Assembly (NCBI RefSeq): GCF_948472415.1
Contig: NZ_OX419519.1
Span: forward strand, 7,593,001 to 7,657,000
Length of the DNA: 64,000 nucleotides
From: Kitasatospora fiedleri
GTDB taxonomy: Bacteria > Actinomycetota > Actinomycetes > Streptomycetales > Streptomycetaceae
Direction: 5' to 3'
The position numbers were made by a program, and so were the translations under genes. How positions within the stretch are numbered: the first letter of the stretch is position 1; each line of letters begins with the position of its first letter. Below are positions 27,820 through 35,586 of the stretch, one piece after another. The notes beneath the pieces were generated by a model. The model searched no databases and was not told the DNA's origin. It saw only the letters and a list, made by a program, of their open reading frames with translations.

Positions 27820-27978
27820 TCAGGGACGGGGGTGGTGGGTGAGACGGGCGAGTCGGGAGAGGGTGGCGTGGCGGGCCTGGCGTTCGACGGTGCCGCAGCG
27901 ACGTCCGATCGGGGGCCGGTCGGCGGGGGCGGTGAAGTGTTCGCTGGTGTACGGGCGGAAGCGTTCGCGGCGGGTCAT
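27820..27978 (-). CDS. Small basic protein, paralogue of the one at 28233
   Basis: 52 residues, starting MTRRERFRPYTSEHFTAP and rich in Arg and His; ends at TGA 27820-27822. GGAGG lies about 5 nt before ATG 27978. The protein at 28233 on the opposite strand begins almost identically (MTRRELFRRYAAEHFTAP) and shares the VERQ...R-ASL-RLT pattern, which supports both as real genes. No function is recognised. Confidence 0.62.
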   Translation of the reverse strand: MTRRERFRPYTSEHFTAPADRPPIGRRCGTVERQARHATLSRLARLTHHPRP

Positions 27979-28232
27979 CCGGACCTCCGGATGAGGGTGG
28001 GAGGGGAACGAGTGTCAGCTGACCGGGGGTTCAGTACGGTGATCAATGCGTGGCGGTATCCATCGCGGCGGGCGAAGGTTGGGTAGCGGCCGGTCGGGGG
28101 GGTGGGGATACCCAGGGTTCGGGGCGGATGTTGGGTAGGGGGTACGCATTGTTCGGCCCGCGGGAGTGGCGCTTTGCTTGGGGTGTTCCCGATGACGGCT
28201 GCCAGCCGGCCCCGGCTGCCCAGGAGGTTTCG

Positions 28233-28391
28233 ATGACCCGCCGTGAACTCTTCCGTCGTTACGCTGCCGAGCACTTCACCGCCCCGGACGTGTCGGCCGC
28301 CGACCGGTCCCGCTGCCGGGGGGCGGTGGAGCGGCAGACCAGCCGGGCCCGGCTGGCCTCGCTGGCGCGGATCACCCCCGCCACCCCATGC
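28233..28391 (+). pseudogene. Small basic protein, divergent paralogue; 3' end unclear
   Basis: ATG 28233 with a strong AGGAGG 5 nt upstream. The first about 50 codons match the 52-residue paralogue at 27820-27978 (MTRRELFRRYAAEHFTAP, then GAVERQTSRARLASLARITP). The paralogue stops shortly after this point, but here the frame stays open far into the opposite-strand ATP-grasp gene with no protein-like character. That suggests a lost stop or a frameshift near 28390. The coordinates cover only the conserved part. Confidence 0.5.
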
Positions 28392-28595
28392 CGGCGATGG
28401 CCAGGAGCGGGGCGGCCGGTGCCGGGGTGCCCGCTCAGCGCTGGTCGCCGGCGGTCGGGGGAGTCGAGGCTCCGCGGATTCCGGCGCAGCGTTCGCGCGG
28501 CAGCCGTCCCGGTACGTCGGGCAGTTGAGGATGGGGGAGAGGAAAGGGGGAGAGACGCCCCCTGGCGGAGCGTCAGGGAGCGGGCGGGAGTGGGC

Positions 28596-29825
28596 TCAGC
28601 GGATCAGGTGGGGGAGGAAGCGGGCGCCCTGGTGGGTGATGGGGCTGTCGTCCGTCTCGCGGATGCCGAGACCGGCGGATTCGCCGTCGACGACCCAGGT
28701 GCCGAGGACGGGGCGGTTGCCGTCGAAGTCGGGGAGCGGGTGGTACTGCTGGTAGCAGTAGCCTTCGGCGCCGTAGCGGTCCGGGTCGCCGGCCCAGTCG
28801 GCGAGCCGGGTCTGGCTGCCGTCGGGTTCGACGATGCGGATGCCGGCGCCCTCCCGGCCGAGCAGCGGCTTGGCGGCGTAGCCGGGGCCGTCGGGGTCGG
28901 CGAGTTCGCGCGGGCCGTCGAGGTAGGCGGGCAGCAGGTTGGGGTGGCCGGGGTTGAGCTCCCACAGCACGGCCAGCAGGGCCTTGTTGGAGAGCAGCAT
29001 CTTCCAGGCGGGCTCGATCCACAGGGTGGAGCCGGTGCTGCCGCCGAGGTCGATGACGTCCAGCAGGTGGTCGGCGAACTCGTCGTCGACCAGCCACTCC
29101 CACGGGTAGAGCTTGAACGCGGAGCGGATGAAGCGGTGCTCCAGGTCGACGAAGCGCCCGGACAGTTCGTCCCAGCCGATGTCCTCCATGGCGATGCCGA
29201 CGGTCCGCAGGCCGGCCTGTTCGGCGCACTCCTGCAGGTAGAGGGTGGTGAGCCAGTCCTCGCCCTCGGTGTCGCCGCGGGAGTGGGCGAAGTGGACGGG
29301 GCCGGGCGGCAGGAGGTGCTTCTGGCGGGACCAGGACTCGATCAGCCGCTCGTGCAGGGAGTTCCACTGGTCGGCTTCGGGGAAGCGCTCCTCCAGCCAG
29401 AACCACTGCGGTCCGGCGGCCTCGATCAGCGAGGTCGGGGTGTCGGCGTTGTACTCGAAGAGCTTGGCCGGGCCGGTACCGTCGTAGGCGAGGTCGAAAC
29501 GGCCGTACACGCTGGGCTGTTCGTCGCGGCGGCGCCAGGACTCGGCGACGACGGCGGCCAGGCGCGGGTCGGTGATGCCGAAGTCGGCGAAGCGGCCGGT
29601 GCGCACCACGTGCTCGGCGGCGGCGAGGGAGAGCTCGTGGAGTTCCTCGACCACCTCCTCCAGGGCCTCCACCTCGGGCAGTGAGAACTCGTAGTAGGCG
29701 CTCTCGTCCCAGTAGGCGTGCGGGCCGCCCTGGTTGCACGGGTCGGAACACATCGCGTACACGAGGCCCTGGGACTCGACGGTGGCCAGCCAGTCGGGGC
29801 GCGGGGCGATGGTGTGGCGGCGCAT
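28596..29825 (-). CDS. Glutathionylspermidine synthase-like ATP-grasp ligase (YgiC/YjfC type)
   Basis: 409-residue ATP-grasp amide ligase. Landmarks are VYGRFDLAYDGTGPAKLFEY-type substrate loop, NADTPTSLIEAAGPQWFW, WIEPAWKMLLSNKALL, AKPLLGREGAGIRIV (ATP-binding glycine loop) and QQYHPLPDFDG. It is the synthetase domain only, without the amidase domain of E. coli Gsp. Actinomycetes use mycothiol rather than glutathione, so the annotation by name is misleading and the real substrate is unknown. The start lies 5 bp after the stop of the lipoprotein gene, so both are one operon. A DUF350 gene is divergent, as in the enterobacterial yjfL-yjfM-yjfC set. Confidence 0.88.
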   Translation of the reverse strand: MRRHTIAPRPDWLATVESQGLVYAMCSDPCNQGGPHAYWDESAYYEFSLPEVEALEEVVEELHELSLAAAEHVVRTGRFADFGITDPRLAAVVAESWRRRDEQPSVYGRFDLAYDGTGPAKLFEYNADTPTSLIEAAGPQWFWLEERFPEADQWNSLHERLIESWSRQKHLLPPGPVHFAHSRGDTEGEDWLTTLYLQECAEQAGLRTVGIAMEDIGWDELSGRFVDLEHRFIRSAFKLYPWEWLVDDEFADHLLDVIDLGGSTGSTLWIEPAWKMLLSNKALLAVLWELNPGHPNLLPAYLDGPRELADPDGPGYAAKPLLGREGAGIRIVEPDGSQTRLADWAGDPDRYGAEGYCYQQYHPLPDFDGNRPVLGTWVVDGESAGLGIRETDDSPITHQGARFLPHLIR

Positions 29826-29830
29826 CCGGA

Positions 29831-30172
29831 TCAGCCCCCGCCCGAGCCGCTGCTGCTGCCCTTGGGGCAGCCGAAGCCGCCGCGCTTGGCGGCCGACTTG
29901 CTGAAGGTGCCGCCGCTCGCGGTGGTGGTGCCGGAGCCGCAGTAGTACCACTGGCCCGCGCCCGAGCCGCCCGCCGAACAGGAGTGCGCGTCGAGGACCT
30001 TGAGGGTGCCCGGGTCGACGCAGCGGCTGGGGGTCTTGCTCGACGAGGAGCAGCCAGCCAGCGTCAGGGCGAGGGTGCCGACCATCCCCAGGGCGACGAA
30101 GCCGGAGCGGCGGCGGGCACCGGGGATCGGCCGGTCCGGTCCGGTGGCGGGGGAAGACGGCGGCGGTGTCAT
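29831..30172 (-). CDS. Small lipoprotein, probable YgiB/YjfM (DUF1190)-like partner
   Basis: 113 residues with a lipobox LALTLAGC (Cys about 41), preceded by an Arg-rich n-region and a hydrophobic core. The mature part is Ser/Gly-rich with four cysteines and ends KRGGFGCPKG followed by Ser/Gly. Position directly upstream of the ATP-grasp gene and the RGGFG tail recall DUF1190 proteins of E. coli, but overall similarity is weak, so the family is inferred. Outer face of the cytoplasmic membrane. Confidence 0.72.
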   Translation of the reverse strand: MTPPPSSPATGPDRPIPGARRRSGFVALGMVGTLALTLAGCSSSSKTPSRCVDPGTLKVLDAHSCSAGGSGAGQWYYCGSGTTTASGGTFSKSAAKRGGFGCPKGSSSGSGGG

Positions 30173-30329
30173 GGCGGATCATCGTACGCGGGCCGCCGGA
30201 TGGCAGGGGAGGTGCCCCCGGAAACTGACGGGACGGCCAATGCCTCGGGCCGTCCGTGGGATATCTTTTGCCGATCCTTGACCACGAGGCGGCCCGCACG
30301 GGCGCCCGACCTCCGGGGAGCCCCCGCAG

Positions 30330-30752
30330 ATGAACGACATACTCCACGGCCTCGGCGCGGCCGCCGTCTACGGCCTGGTGGGCCTGGTCCTGCTGCTGCT
30401 CGGCTACCTGTTGATCGACCTGCTGACGCCCGGCAAGCTCGGTCGGCTGATCTGGGCCGAGGGCAACCGCAACGCGGCCGTGCTGCTCAGCTCCGCGCTG
30501 CTCGGCGTCGGCGGCATCGTGTACACCGCGATCCGGTACACCTACGACGACTTCGGCAAGGGCCTGCTGTCCACGCTCTGCTTCGGCGTCCTCGGCCTGC
30601 TGCTGATGGCGCTCGCGTTCTGGCTGCTGGACCTGCTCACCCCCGGGCGGCTCGGCACGATCCTGGTCTCCACCGAGCCGCACCCGGCGGTGTGGGTGTC
30701 GGCCAGCTGCAACCTGGCCGCCGCGGCGATCGTGGCCGCCTCGATCGCCTGA
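30330..30752 (+). CDS. DUF350-family membrane protein (YjfL-like)
   Basis: 140 residues, four transmembrane helices in two repeats. Each repeat ends with a helix followed by LLTPG (IDLLTPGKLG and LDLLTPGRLG), the DUF350 hallmark. Divergent from the lipoprotein/ATP-grasp pair (157-bp gap). In enterobacteria DUF350 genes sit with DUF1190 and the same ATP-grasp family, so the three are probably one functional module at the membrane. ATG 30330 follows GGGGAG. Confidence 0.85.
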   Translation: MNDILHGLGAAAVYGLVGLVLLLLGYLLIDLLTPGKLGRLIWAEGNRNAAVLLSSALLGVGGIVYTAIRYTYDDFGKGLLSTLCFGVLGLLLMALAFWLLDLLTPGRLGTILVSTEPHPAVWVSASCNLAAAAIVAASIA

Positions 30753-30815
30753 GCGCCTGAGCACCTGAGCGCCCCGACCCGGGCGGTCGCCCGGAAGCAG
30801 CACGTCAGCGGCCCG

Positions 30816-31970
30816 TCAGCGCCGCGCGGCCGGCAGCAGTTCGGCGAACAGCGGCGCCACCTGCCCGGCCTCCAGCAGGAACCCGTCGTGGCCGTGCGGC
30901 GAGGAGATCGTCCGCAGCGCGTCGGCGTCCGGCAGCAGCGCGGCCAGTTCGACCTGCTGGACGGGCGGGTACAGCCGGTCGGAGTCGACCGCGGCGACCA
31001 GCGCCGGGACGGCGGCCCGGCGCAGCGCCGCCGCGGTGCCGCCCCGGCCGCGCCCGAGGTCGTGGGCGTTCATGGCCTCGTTGAGGACCACGTAGCTGCC
31101 CGCGTCGAAGCGGTGGGCGAGCTTGGCGGCGTGGTGGTCCAGGTACGACTCGACGGCGAACCGCCCGCCCCGCCAGGGGTGTTCGCCGGACTGCGGGTCC
31201 CGGCCGAAGCGGGCGGCCAGCTCGGGCTCGCTGCGGTAGGTGATCTGGGCGAGGCGCCGGGCCAGGCCCAGGCCGCGGTGCGGGCCGCCGCCGGGCGGCA
31301 GGTGGTGGTAGTCGCCGCCGTGCCACCCCGGGTCCGCGCGGATCGCGTGCAACTGCGCGGAGGCGTGCGCGATCTGCTCGGCGGAGGCCGCCGCCGCGGT
31401 GGCCAGCACCAGCAGCGCCCCGACCCGCCCCGGGTGCGTCACCGCCCACTCCAGCGCGCGCATCCCGCCCATCGACCCGCCGACCACCAGCGCCCAGCGC
31501 TCGATGCCCAGGGCGTCGGCGAGCCGCACCTCGGCGGCGACCTGGTCGCGCTGGGTGAGGAACGGGAACCGGCTGCCCCAGGGCCGCCCGTCCGGCGCGG
31601 TGGCGGACGGTCCGGTGGAGCCCTGGCAGCCGCCGAGCACGTTCGGCGCGACCACGAACCAGCGGTCGGTGTCCAGCGCCCGCCCCGGCCCGACCAGTTC
31701 CGTCCACCAGCCGGCCGTCCGGTGCCCGGGCCCGGCCGGCCCGGTGAGGTGGCTGTCACCGGTCAGGGCGTGCAGCACCAGCACCGCGTTCGAGCCGTCG
31801 GGGTGCGGCGTGCCCCAGGTCTGGTACGCCAGCCGGGCCCCCGGCAGGGTGCCGCCCGCATCCAGGGCGAGCGGCCCGGGCAGCGCGAACCAGCGCCGCC
31901 CGCCGACCGGATCGCCGTCCCGCCAGGCCCCGGAGGACGGCGGGACGGCGAGCTGCGGCAGGCCGTTCAG
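30816..31970 (-). CDS. metX: Homoserine O-acetyltransferase
   Basis: Transfers acetyl from acetyl-CoA to L-homoserine, the first committed step to methionine. It is an alpha/beta-hydrolase fold with VLHALTGDSH, PNVLGGCQGSTGP, nucleophile GGSMGGM, catalytic Asp in VDSDRLYPP and His in SPHGHDGF. Family similarity extends upstream of the first GTG (31784): AWRDGDPVGGRRWFALPGPL. The frame contains no ATG, GTG or TTG there. The start is therefore probably a CTG, either 31970 (overlapping the metY stop as CTGA) or 31961. Operon with metY. Confidence 0.88.
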   Translation of the reverse strand: MNGLPQLAVPPSSGAWRDGDPVGGRRWFALPGPLALDAGGTLPGARLAYQTWGTPHPDGSNAVLVLHALTGDSHLTGPAGPGHRTAGWWTELVGPGRALDTDRWFVVAPNVLGGCQGSTGPSATAPDGRPWGSRFPFLTQRDQVAAEVRLADALGIERWALVVGGSMGGMRALEWAVTHPGRVGALLVLATAAAASAEQIAHASAQLHAIRADPGWHGGDYHHLPPGGGPHRGLGLARRLAQITYRSEPELAARFGRDPQSGEHPWRGGRFAVESYLDHHAAKLAHRFDAGSYVVLNEAMNAHDLGRGRGGTAAALRRAAVPALVAAVDSDRLYPPVQQVELAALLPDADALRTISSPHGHDGFLLEAGQVAPLFAELLPAARR

Positions 31971-33289
31971 GACGCCGCGCCCTTCGCCGCGCGGAAACCC
32001 GCTTCCAGGTCGGCCCGCAGGTCAGTGACGCTCTCCAGCCCGACCGACAGGCGCACCAGGCCCGGCGCCGTCCCGGTGGCCACCAGCTGCTCGGCGTCCA
32101 GCTGGCTGTGCGTGGTGGACGCCGGGTGGATCACCAGGCTGCGCACGTCCCCGATGTTGGCGAGGTGGCTGAACAGCTCCAGCCCGTCCACGAACCGCCG
32201 CCCGGCCTCGACGCCGTCGCGGAGCTCGAAGGAGAGCACCGCGCCCGCGCCGCGCGGCAGGTAGCGCTGGGCCGCCGCGTACCAGCGGCTGGAGGGCAGC
32301 CCCGGGTAGTGGACGACCGACACCTCGTCGCGCTGCTCCAGCCAGCGGGCCAGCTCCAGGGCGTTCGCGGTGTGCCGCTCCAGCCGCAGCGACAGCGTCT
32401 CCACGCCCTGCAGCAGCAGGAACGCCGAGTGCGGGGAGAGCGCGGGCCCGAGGTCGCGCAGCAGTTGGACCCGCAGCTTGGCGGCGAACGCGCCCGGGCC
32501 GAGGGCGTCCCAGAAGCGCAGGCCGTGGTAGCTCGGGTCGGGTTCGTTGAAGCCGGGGAAGCGCTCGGGGTGGGCGCCGAAGTCGAAGCTGCCGCCGTCC
32601 ACGACCACGCCGCCGATGGTGGTGCCGTGCCCGCCGAGGAACTTGGTGGCCGAGTGGACCACGACGTCCGCGCCGTGCTCCAGCGGCCGCAGCAGGTACG
32701 GGGTCGGCACGGTGTTGTCGACGATCAGCGGCACCCCGGCGGCGTGCGCGACGTCCGCGACCCCGCGCACGTCCAGCACGTTGCCGCGCGGGTTGCCCAG
32801 CGACTCCGCGAACAGCGCCTTGGTGTTCGGGCGGACCGCCGCCCGCCACGCCTCCAGGTCGTCCGGGTCCTCGACGAAGCTCACCTCGATGCCGAACCGG
32901 GGCAGCGTGTGGCGCAGCAGGTTGTACGTGCCGCCGTACAGCGACGCCGAGGACACCAGGTGGTCGCCCGCCTGGGCCACCGTCAGCAGCGCCAGCGTCT
33001 CGGCGGCCTGCCCGGAGGCCAGTGCGACCGCCGCCACGCCGCCCTCCAGGGAGGCCAGGCGCTGCTCCAGCACGTCGGTGGTCGGGTTGTGGATACGGGT
33101 GTAGATGTTGCCCGGCTCGGCGAGCGCGAACAGGTCGGCGGCGTGCGCGGTGTCCCGGAAGGCGAACGAGGTGGTCTGGTAGATCGGCACCGCCCGGGCC
33201 CCGGTCGTCGGATCGGGCTGCGCGCCCGCGTGGATCTGCCGGGTCTCGAACGACCAGCCGGGAACGGCCTCGGGGCTCTGCTCGGACAT
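31967..33289 (-). CDS. metY: O-acetylhomoserine sulfhydrylase (aminocarboxypropyltransferase)
   Basis: 440-residue PLP enzyme of the Cys/Met metabolism family. It converts O-acetylhomoserine plus sulfide to homocysteine. Visible are ARAVPIYQTTSF, NIYTRIHNPTTDVLEQR, the PLP-stacking SLYGGTYN region, DNTVPTPYL and the PLP-binding Lys in HSATKFLGGHG. ATG 33289 follows AGGAG by 5 nt; the open frame upstream is not family-like. It is followed directly by metX, giving direct sulfhydrylation. I looked for a SAM riboswitch upstream and did not find one. Confidence 0.93.
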   Translation of the reverse strand: MSEQSPEAVPGWSFETRQIHAGAQPDPTTGARAVPIYQTTSFAFRDTAHAADLFALAEPGNIYTRIHNPTTDVLEQRLASLEGGVAAVALASGQAAETLALLTVAQAGDHLVSSASLYGGTYNLLRHTLPRFGIEVSFVEDPDDLEAWRAAVRPNTKALFAESLGNPRGNVLDVRGVADVAHAAGVPLIVDNTVPTPYLLRPLEHGADVVVHSATKFLGGHGTTIGGVVVDGGSFDFGAHPERFPGFNEPDPSYHGLRFWDALGPGAFAAKLRVQLLRDLGPALSPHSAFLLLQGVETLSLRLERHTANALELARWLEQRDEVSVVHYPGLPSSRWYAAAQRYLPRGAGAVLSFELRDGVEAGRRFVDGLELFSHLANIGDVRSLVIHPASTTHSQLDAEQLVATGTAPGLVRLSVGLESVTDLRADLEAGFRAAKGAAS

Positions 33290-33537
33290 GCTGCTCCTGT
33301 ACGGGATCGCGGGCGCGCCGCGGGCACGGCGGAGCCGTCGCTCGGACGCGGGAGGGCGGGGAGACGGCACCGCCGGCGGGTCTGCGCGGCCGGGGTGCCC
33401 GCCGTACCGGCGGTGCGGCGGCGCCGCCGGACGGTCACGGCGTCAGGTAAGCACAGGCCGCGAACGCCCCGCCAGCGGGTCGCCGAAACGGAAACGGGAG
33501 GACACGGGGCGCAATGTCCCGGCGACCTGACGGGCCA

Positions 33538-34452
33538 TCATCCGATGGTCGTACCATCGGATTCGGCCTGCTCCGGGGCGGTGCCCGGGACGCCGAGCAG
33601 GGACAGGAACGCCGCGGTCGCCGGAGTGGGACCGGAGCGCGGCCAGACCACCGTCTCGATCCGGGTCGGCGCGTCCGTGACCTCCACGACGGCGACGCCG
33701 GTCAGCCGCGGGGCGTACGCGGCGGGCAGCATGGCCACCGCCAGGCCCGGGCCCACCAGGCGCGGGATGTAGGACGCCTCGTCGACCTCGAAGGCCACGT
33801 CGCGCACCAGCCCCGCGGCGGCGAACGCCAGATCGGTCTGGGCCCGCCCCGCACTGCCCGCCGGCAGGTCGACGAAGGGCTCGGCGGCCAGCTCGCGCAG
33901 CGGGACCCGGCCGCGGGAGGCCAGCGGGTGGTCCGGCGCGACGGCGGCGACCAGGGGGCCGCGGGCCAGCTCGCGGGCCGTCACCCCCTCGGGCCGGAAG
34001 GTGGTCGGCAGCCCGAGGAAGGCGACGTCCAGCGTGCCCCGGCGGACCTGCTCGACCAGGTCCTTGCTGGCGCCCACCCGCAGGCTGATCCGCACCCGCG
34101 GGTGCCGGCCGCGGAACTCGCGCAGCCCGACCGGGATGTCCACCGCGGTGACGGTCGAGATCAGCCCGACCGCCAGCCGCCCGCGCACCTCGCCCACCGC
34201 CGCCGCGACCTCGGCGGCGGCCCGCTCGGCCGCCTCCAGGCACTGCCGGGCGGCCGGCAGGAAAGCCTCCCCGGCGGCGGTCAGCCGGACCCGGCGGCTG
34301 GTGCGCTCGAACAGCCGGGCGCCCAGCTCCTGTTCGAGCCGGGCGACCTGGTGGCTGAGCGCCGACTGCACGACCAGGCAGCGCTCGGCGGCCCGGGTGA
34401 AGCTCAGCGTCTCGGCGACCGCGAGGACGTAGCGCACCTGCTGGAGTTCCAT
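33538..34452 (-). CDS. LysR-family transcriptional regulator
   Basis: 304 residues. The N-terminal winged helix (MELQQVRYVLAVAETLSFTR, then AAERCLVVQSALSHQVARLE) and a periplasmic-binding-protein-like effector domain are complete. ATG 34452 fits the family start; further ATGs at 34461-34488 are in frame. It is divergent from an EamA-type exporter with a palindrome in the gap, so it most likely controls that gene and itself. Confidence 0.92.
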   Translation of the reverse strand: MELQQVRYVLAVAETLSFTRAAERCLVVQSALSHQVARLEQELGARLFERTSRRVRLTAAGEAFLPAARQCLEAAERAAAEVAAAVGEVRGRLAVGLISTVTAVDIPVGLREFRGRHPRVRISLRVGASKDLVEQVRRGTLDVAFLGLPTTFRPEGVTARELARGPLVAAVAPDHPLASRGRVPLRELAAEPFVDLPAGSAGRAQTDLAFAAAGLVRDVAFEVDEASYIPRLVGPGLAVAMLPAAYAPRLTGVAVVEVTDAPTRIETVVWPRSGPTPATAAFLSLLGVPGTAPEQAESDGTTIG

Positions 34453-34472
34453 GCGATCCATCATGGAACGAG

Positions 34473-34509
34473 ATCGATGAGCTGACAAACATGTGTTGGA
34501 CTCATCGAT
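34473..34509. promoter_or_regulatory. Long inverted repeat between lysR and eamA
   Basis: ATCGATGAG, 19-bp spacer, CTCATCGAT: perfect 9-bp arms in the divergent gap, a plausible LysR tetramer site. Confidence 0.6.
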
Positions 34510-34657
34510 CGGGCCGGAGCCAGACTGCTGCCCATGAGAGCGAACCCCGGCACCACCCCACCGTCAGCCCGCTCGACACCCGCGCCCCGTCCCCGGGTTC
34601 GCCCCGCCGCGCCGGTCTCGGCACCCTGCCCCGCACCGCGCTCACCGCGCTCGCCCG

Positions 34658-35497
34658 GTGGTCTGGGGCACCACCTACGTGGTCACCACCGAACTGCTGC
34701 CCCCCGGCCACCCGATGTCCGCCGCCCTGCTGCGCGCCCTGCCCGCCGGACTGATCGCCCTGGCCGTCACCCGGACCCTGCCGCGCGGCAGCTGGTGGGG
34801 CAAGGCCGCCGTGCTCGGCGTGCTGAACATCGGACTGTTCCTGCCGCTGCTGTTCACCGCCGCCGAACGCCTCCCCGGCGGCGTGGCCGCCACCCTCGGC
34901 GCCGTCCAGCCGATGGCCGTCGCCCTGCTCGCCGTCCCGGTGCTGCGCCAACGGCTGTCCGCCCGGCGGCTGGGCTGGGGACTGGTCGGCGTGGCCGGCG
35001 TCGGGCTGGTGGTGATCGGACCGGGCGCGGGGCTGGACGCCGTCGGCGTGGCCGCCGGGCTGGGCGGCGCCGCCACCATGGCGCTCGGCGTCACGCTCAC
35101 CAAGCGCTGGGGCCGCCCCGAAGGCGTCGGCCCGCTCGCGCTGACCGGCTGGCAGCTCACCGCCGGCGGCCTGTTCCTGCTGCCCACCACCTTCCTGTTC
35201 GAGGGCGCGCCCCCGGCGGTCGACGGCCGGGCCGCGCTCGGCTACCTCTGGCTGGGCCTGGTCGGCGGGCTGCTCACGTACGCCCTCTGGTTCCAGGGCA
35301 TCGGCAGCCTCCCGGTCACCAGCGTCGCGGTGCTGAACCTGCTGTCGCCGCTGGTCGCGGCGGTGCTCGGCGCGCTGCTGCTGGACCAGACGCTCGGGTT
35401 GGTGCAGCTGCTGGGCTTCGCGCTGGCGCTGGCGTCGATCGTGGCCGGCCAACTACCCGACCGCCGTACGGTCGGCGGGCCGCCCGGACGGCCCTGA
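34658..35497 (+). CDS. EamA (DMT superfamily) exporter, 5' end frameshifted as read
   Basis: 279 residues as read from GTG 34658, with about nine of the ten helices of an EamA/RhaT exporter: VVWGTTYVVTTELLPPGHP, AAERLPGGVAATLGAVQPM, and LPVTSVAVLNLLSPLVAAVL in the second half. The family sequence just before VVWGTTY (RTALTALAP) is found in another frame at about 34630-34655. Restoring one C in the CCC at 34654-34656 joins them, so the true start lies upstream near 34530. Probably regulated by the divergent LysR. The substrate (amino acid or drug-like metabolite) is unknown. Confidence 0.85.
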   Translation: MVWGTTYVVTTELLPPGHPMSAALLRALPAGLIALAVTRTLPRGSWWGKAAVLGVLNIGLFLPLLFTAAERLPGGVAATLGAVQPMAVALLAVPVLRQRLSARRLGWGLVGVAGVGLVVIGPGAGLDAVGVAAGLGGAATMALGVTLTKRWGRPEGVGPLALTGWQLTAGGLFLLPTTFLFEGAPPAVDGRAALGYLWLGLVGGLLTYALWFQGIGSLPVTSVAVLNLLSPLVAAVLGALLLDQTLGLVQLLGFALALASIVAGQLPDRRTVGGPPGRP

Positions 35498-35527
35498 GCG
35501 GTCGTCGACCGCGCATGCCCGTCGAAC

Positions 35528-35567
35528 GCGAACGGCTGCCCGGGCCGGGAGCCGGGCAGCCGTTCGC
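35528..35567. terminator. Bidirectional stem-loop terminator
   Basis: Perfect 16-bp stem (GCGAACGGCTGCCCGG and complement) with an 8-nt loop, between the convergent EamA (ends 35497) and NlpC/P60 (ends 35587) genes. Confidence 0.85.
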
Positions 35568-35586
35568 CGGTGGGTGCGGGGGCCGG

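Noticed and set aside
28050..29684. A 544-codon plus-strand frame over the ATP-grasp gene
   Set aside because: Only the first 50 codons after 28233 look protein-like. The remainder is the antisense of a well-supported ATP-grasp enzyme.
33290..33537. Possible SAM riboswitch before metY
   Set aside because: No SAM-I/SAM-IV core (GGCAACC-type segment with matching pseudoknot) could be recognised on the minus strand.
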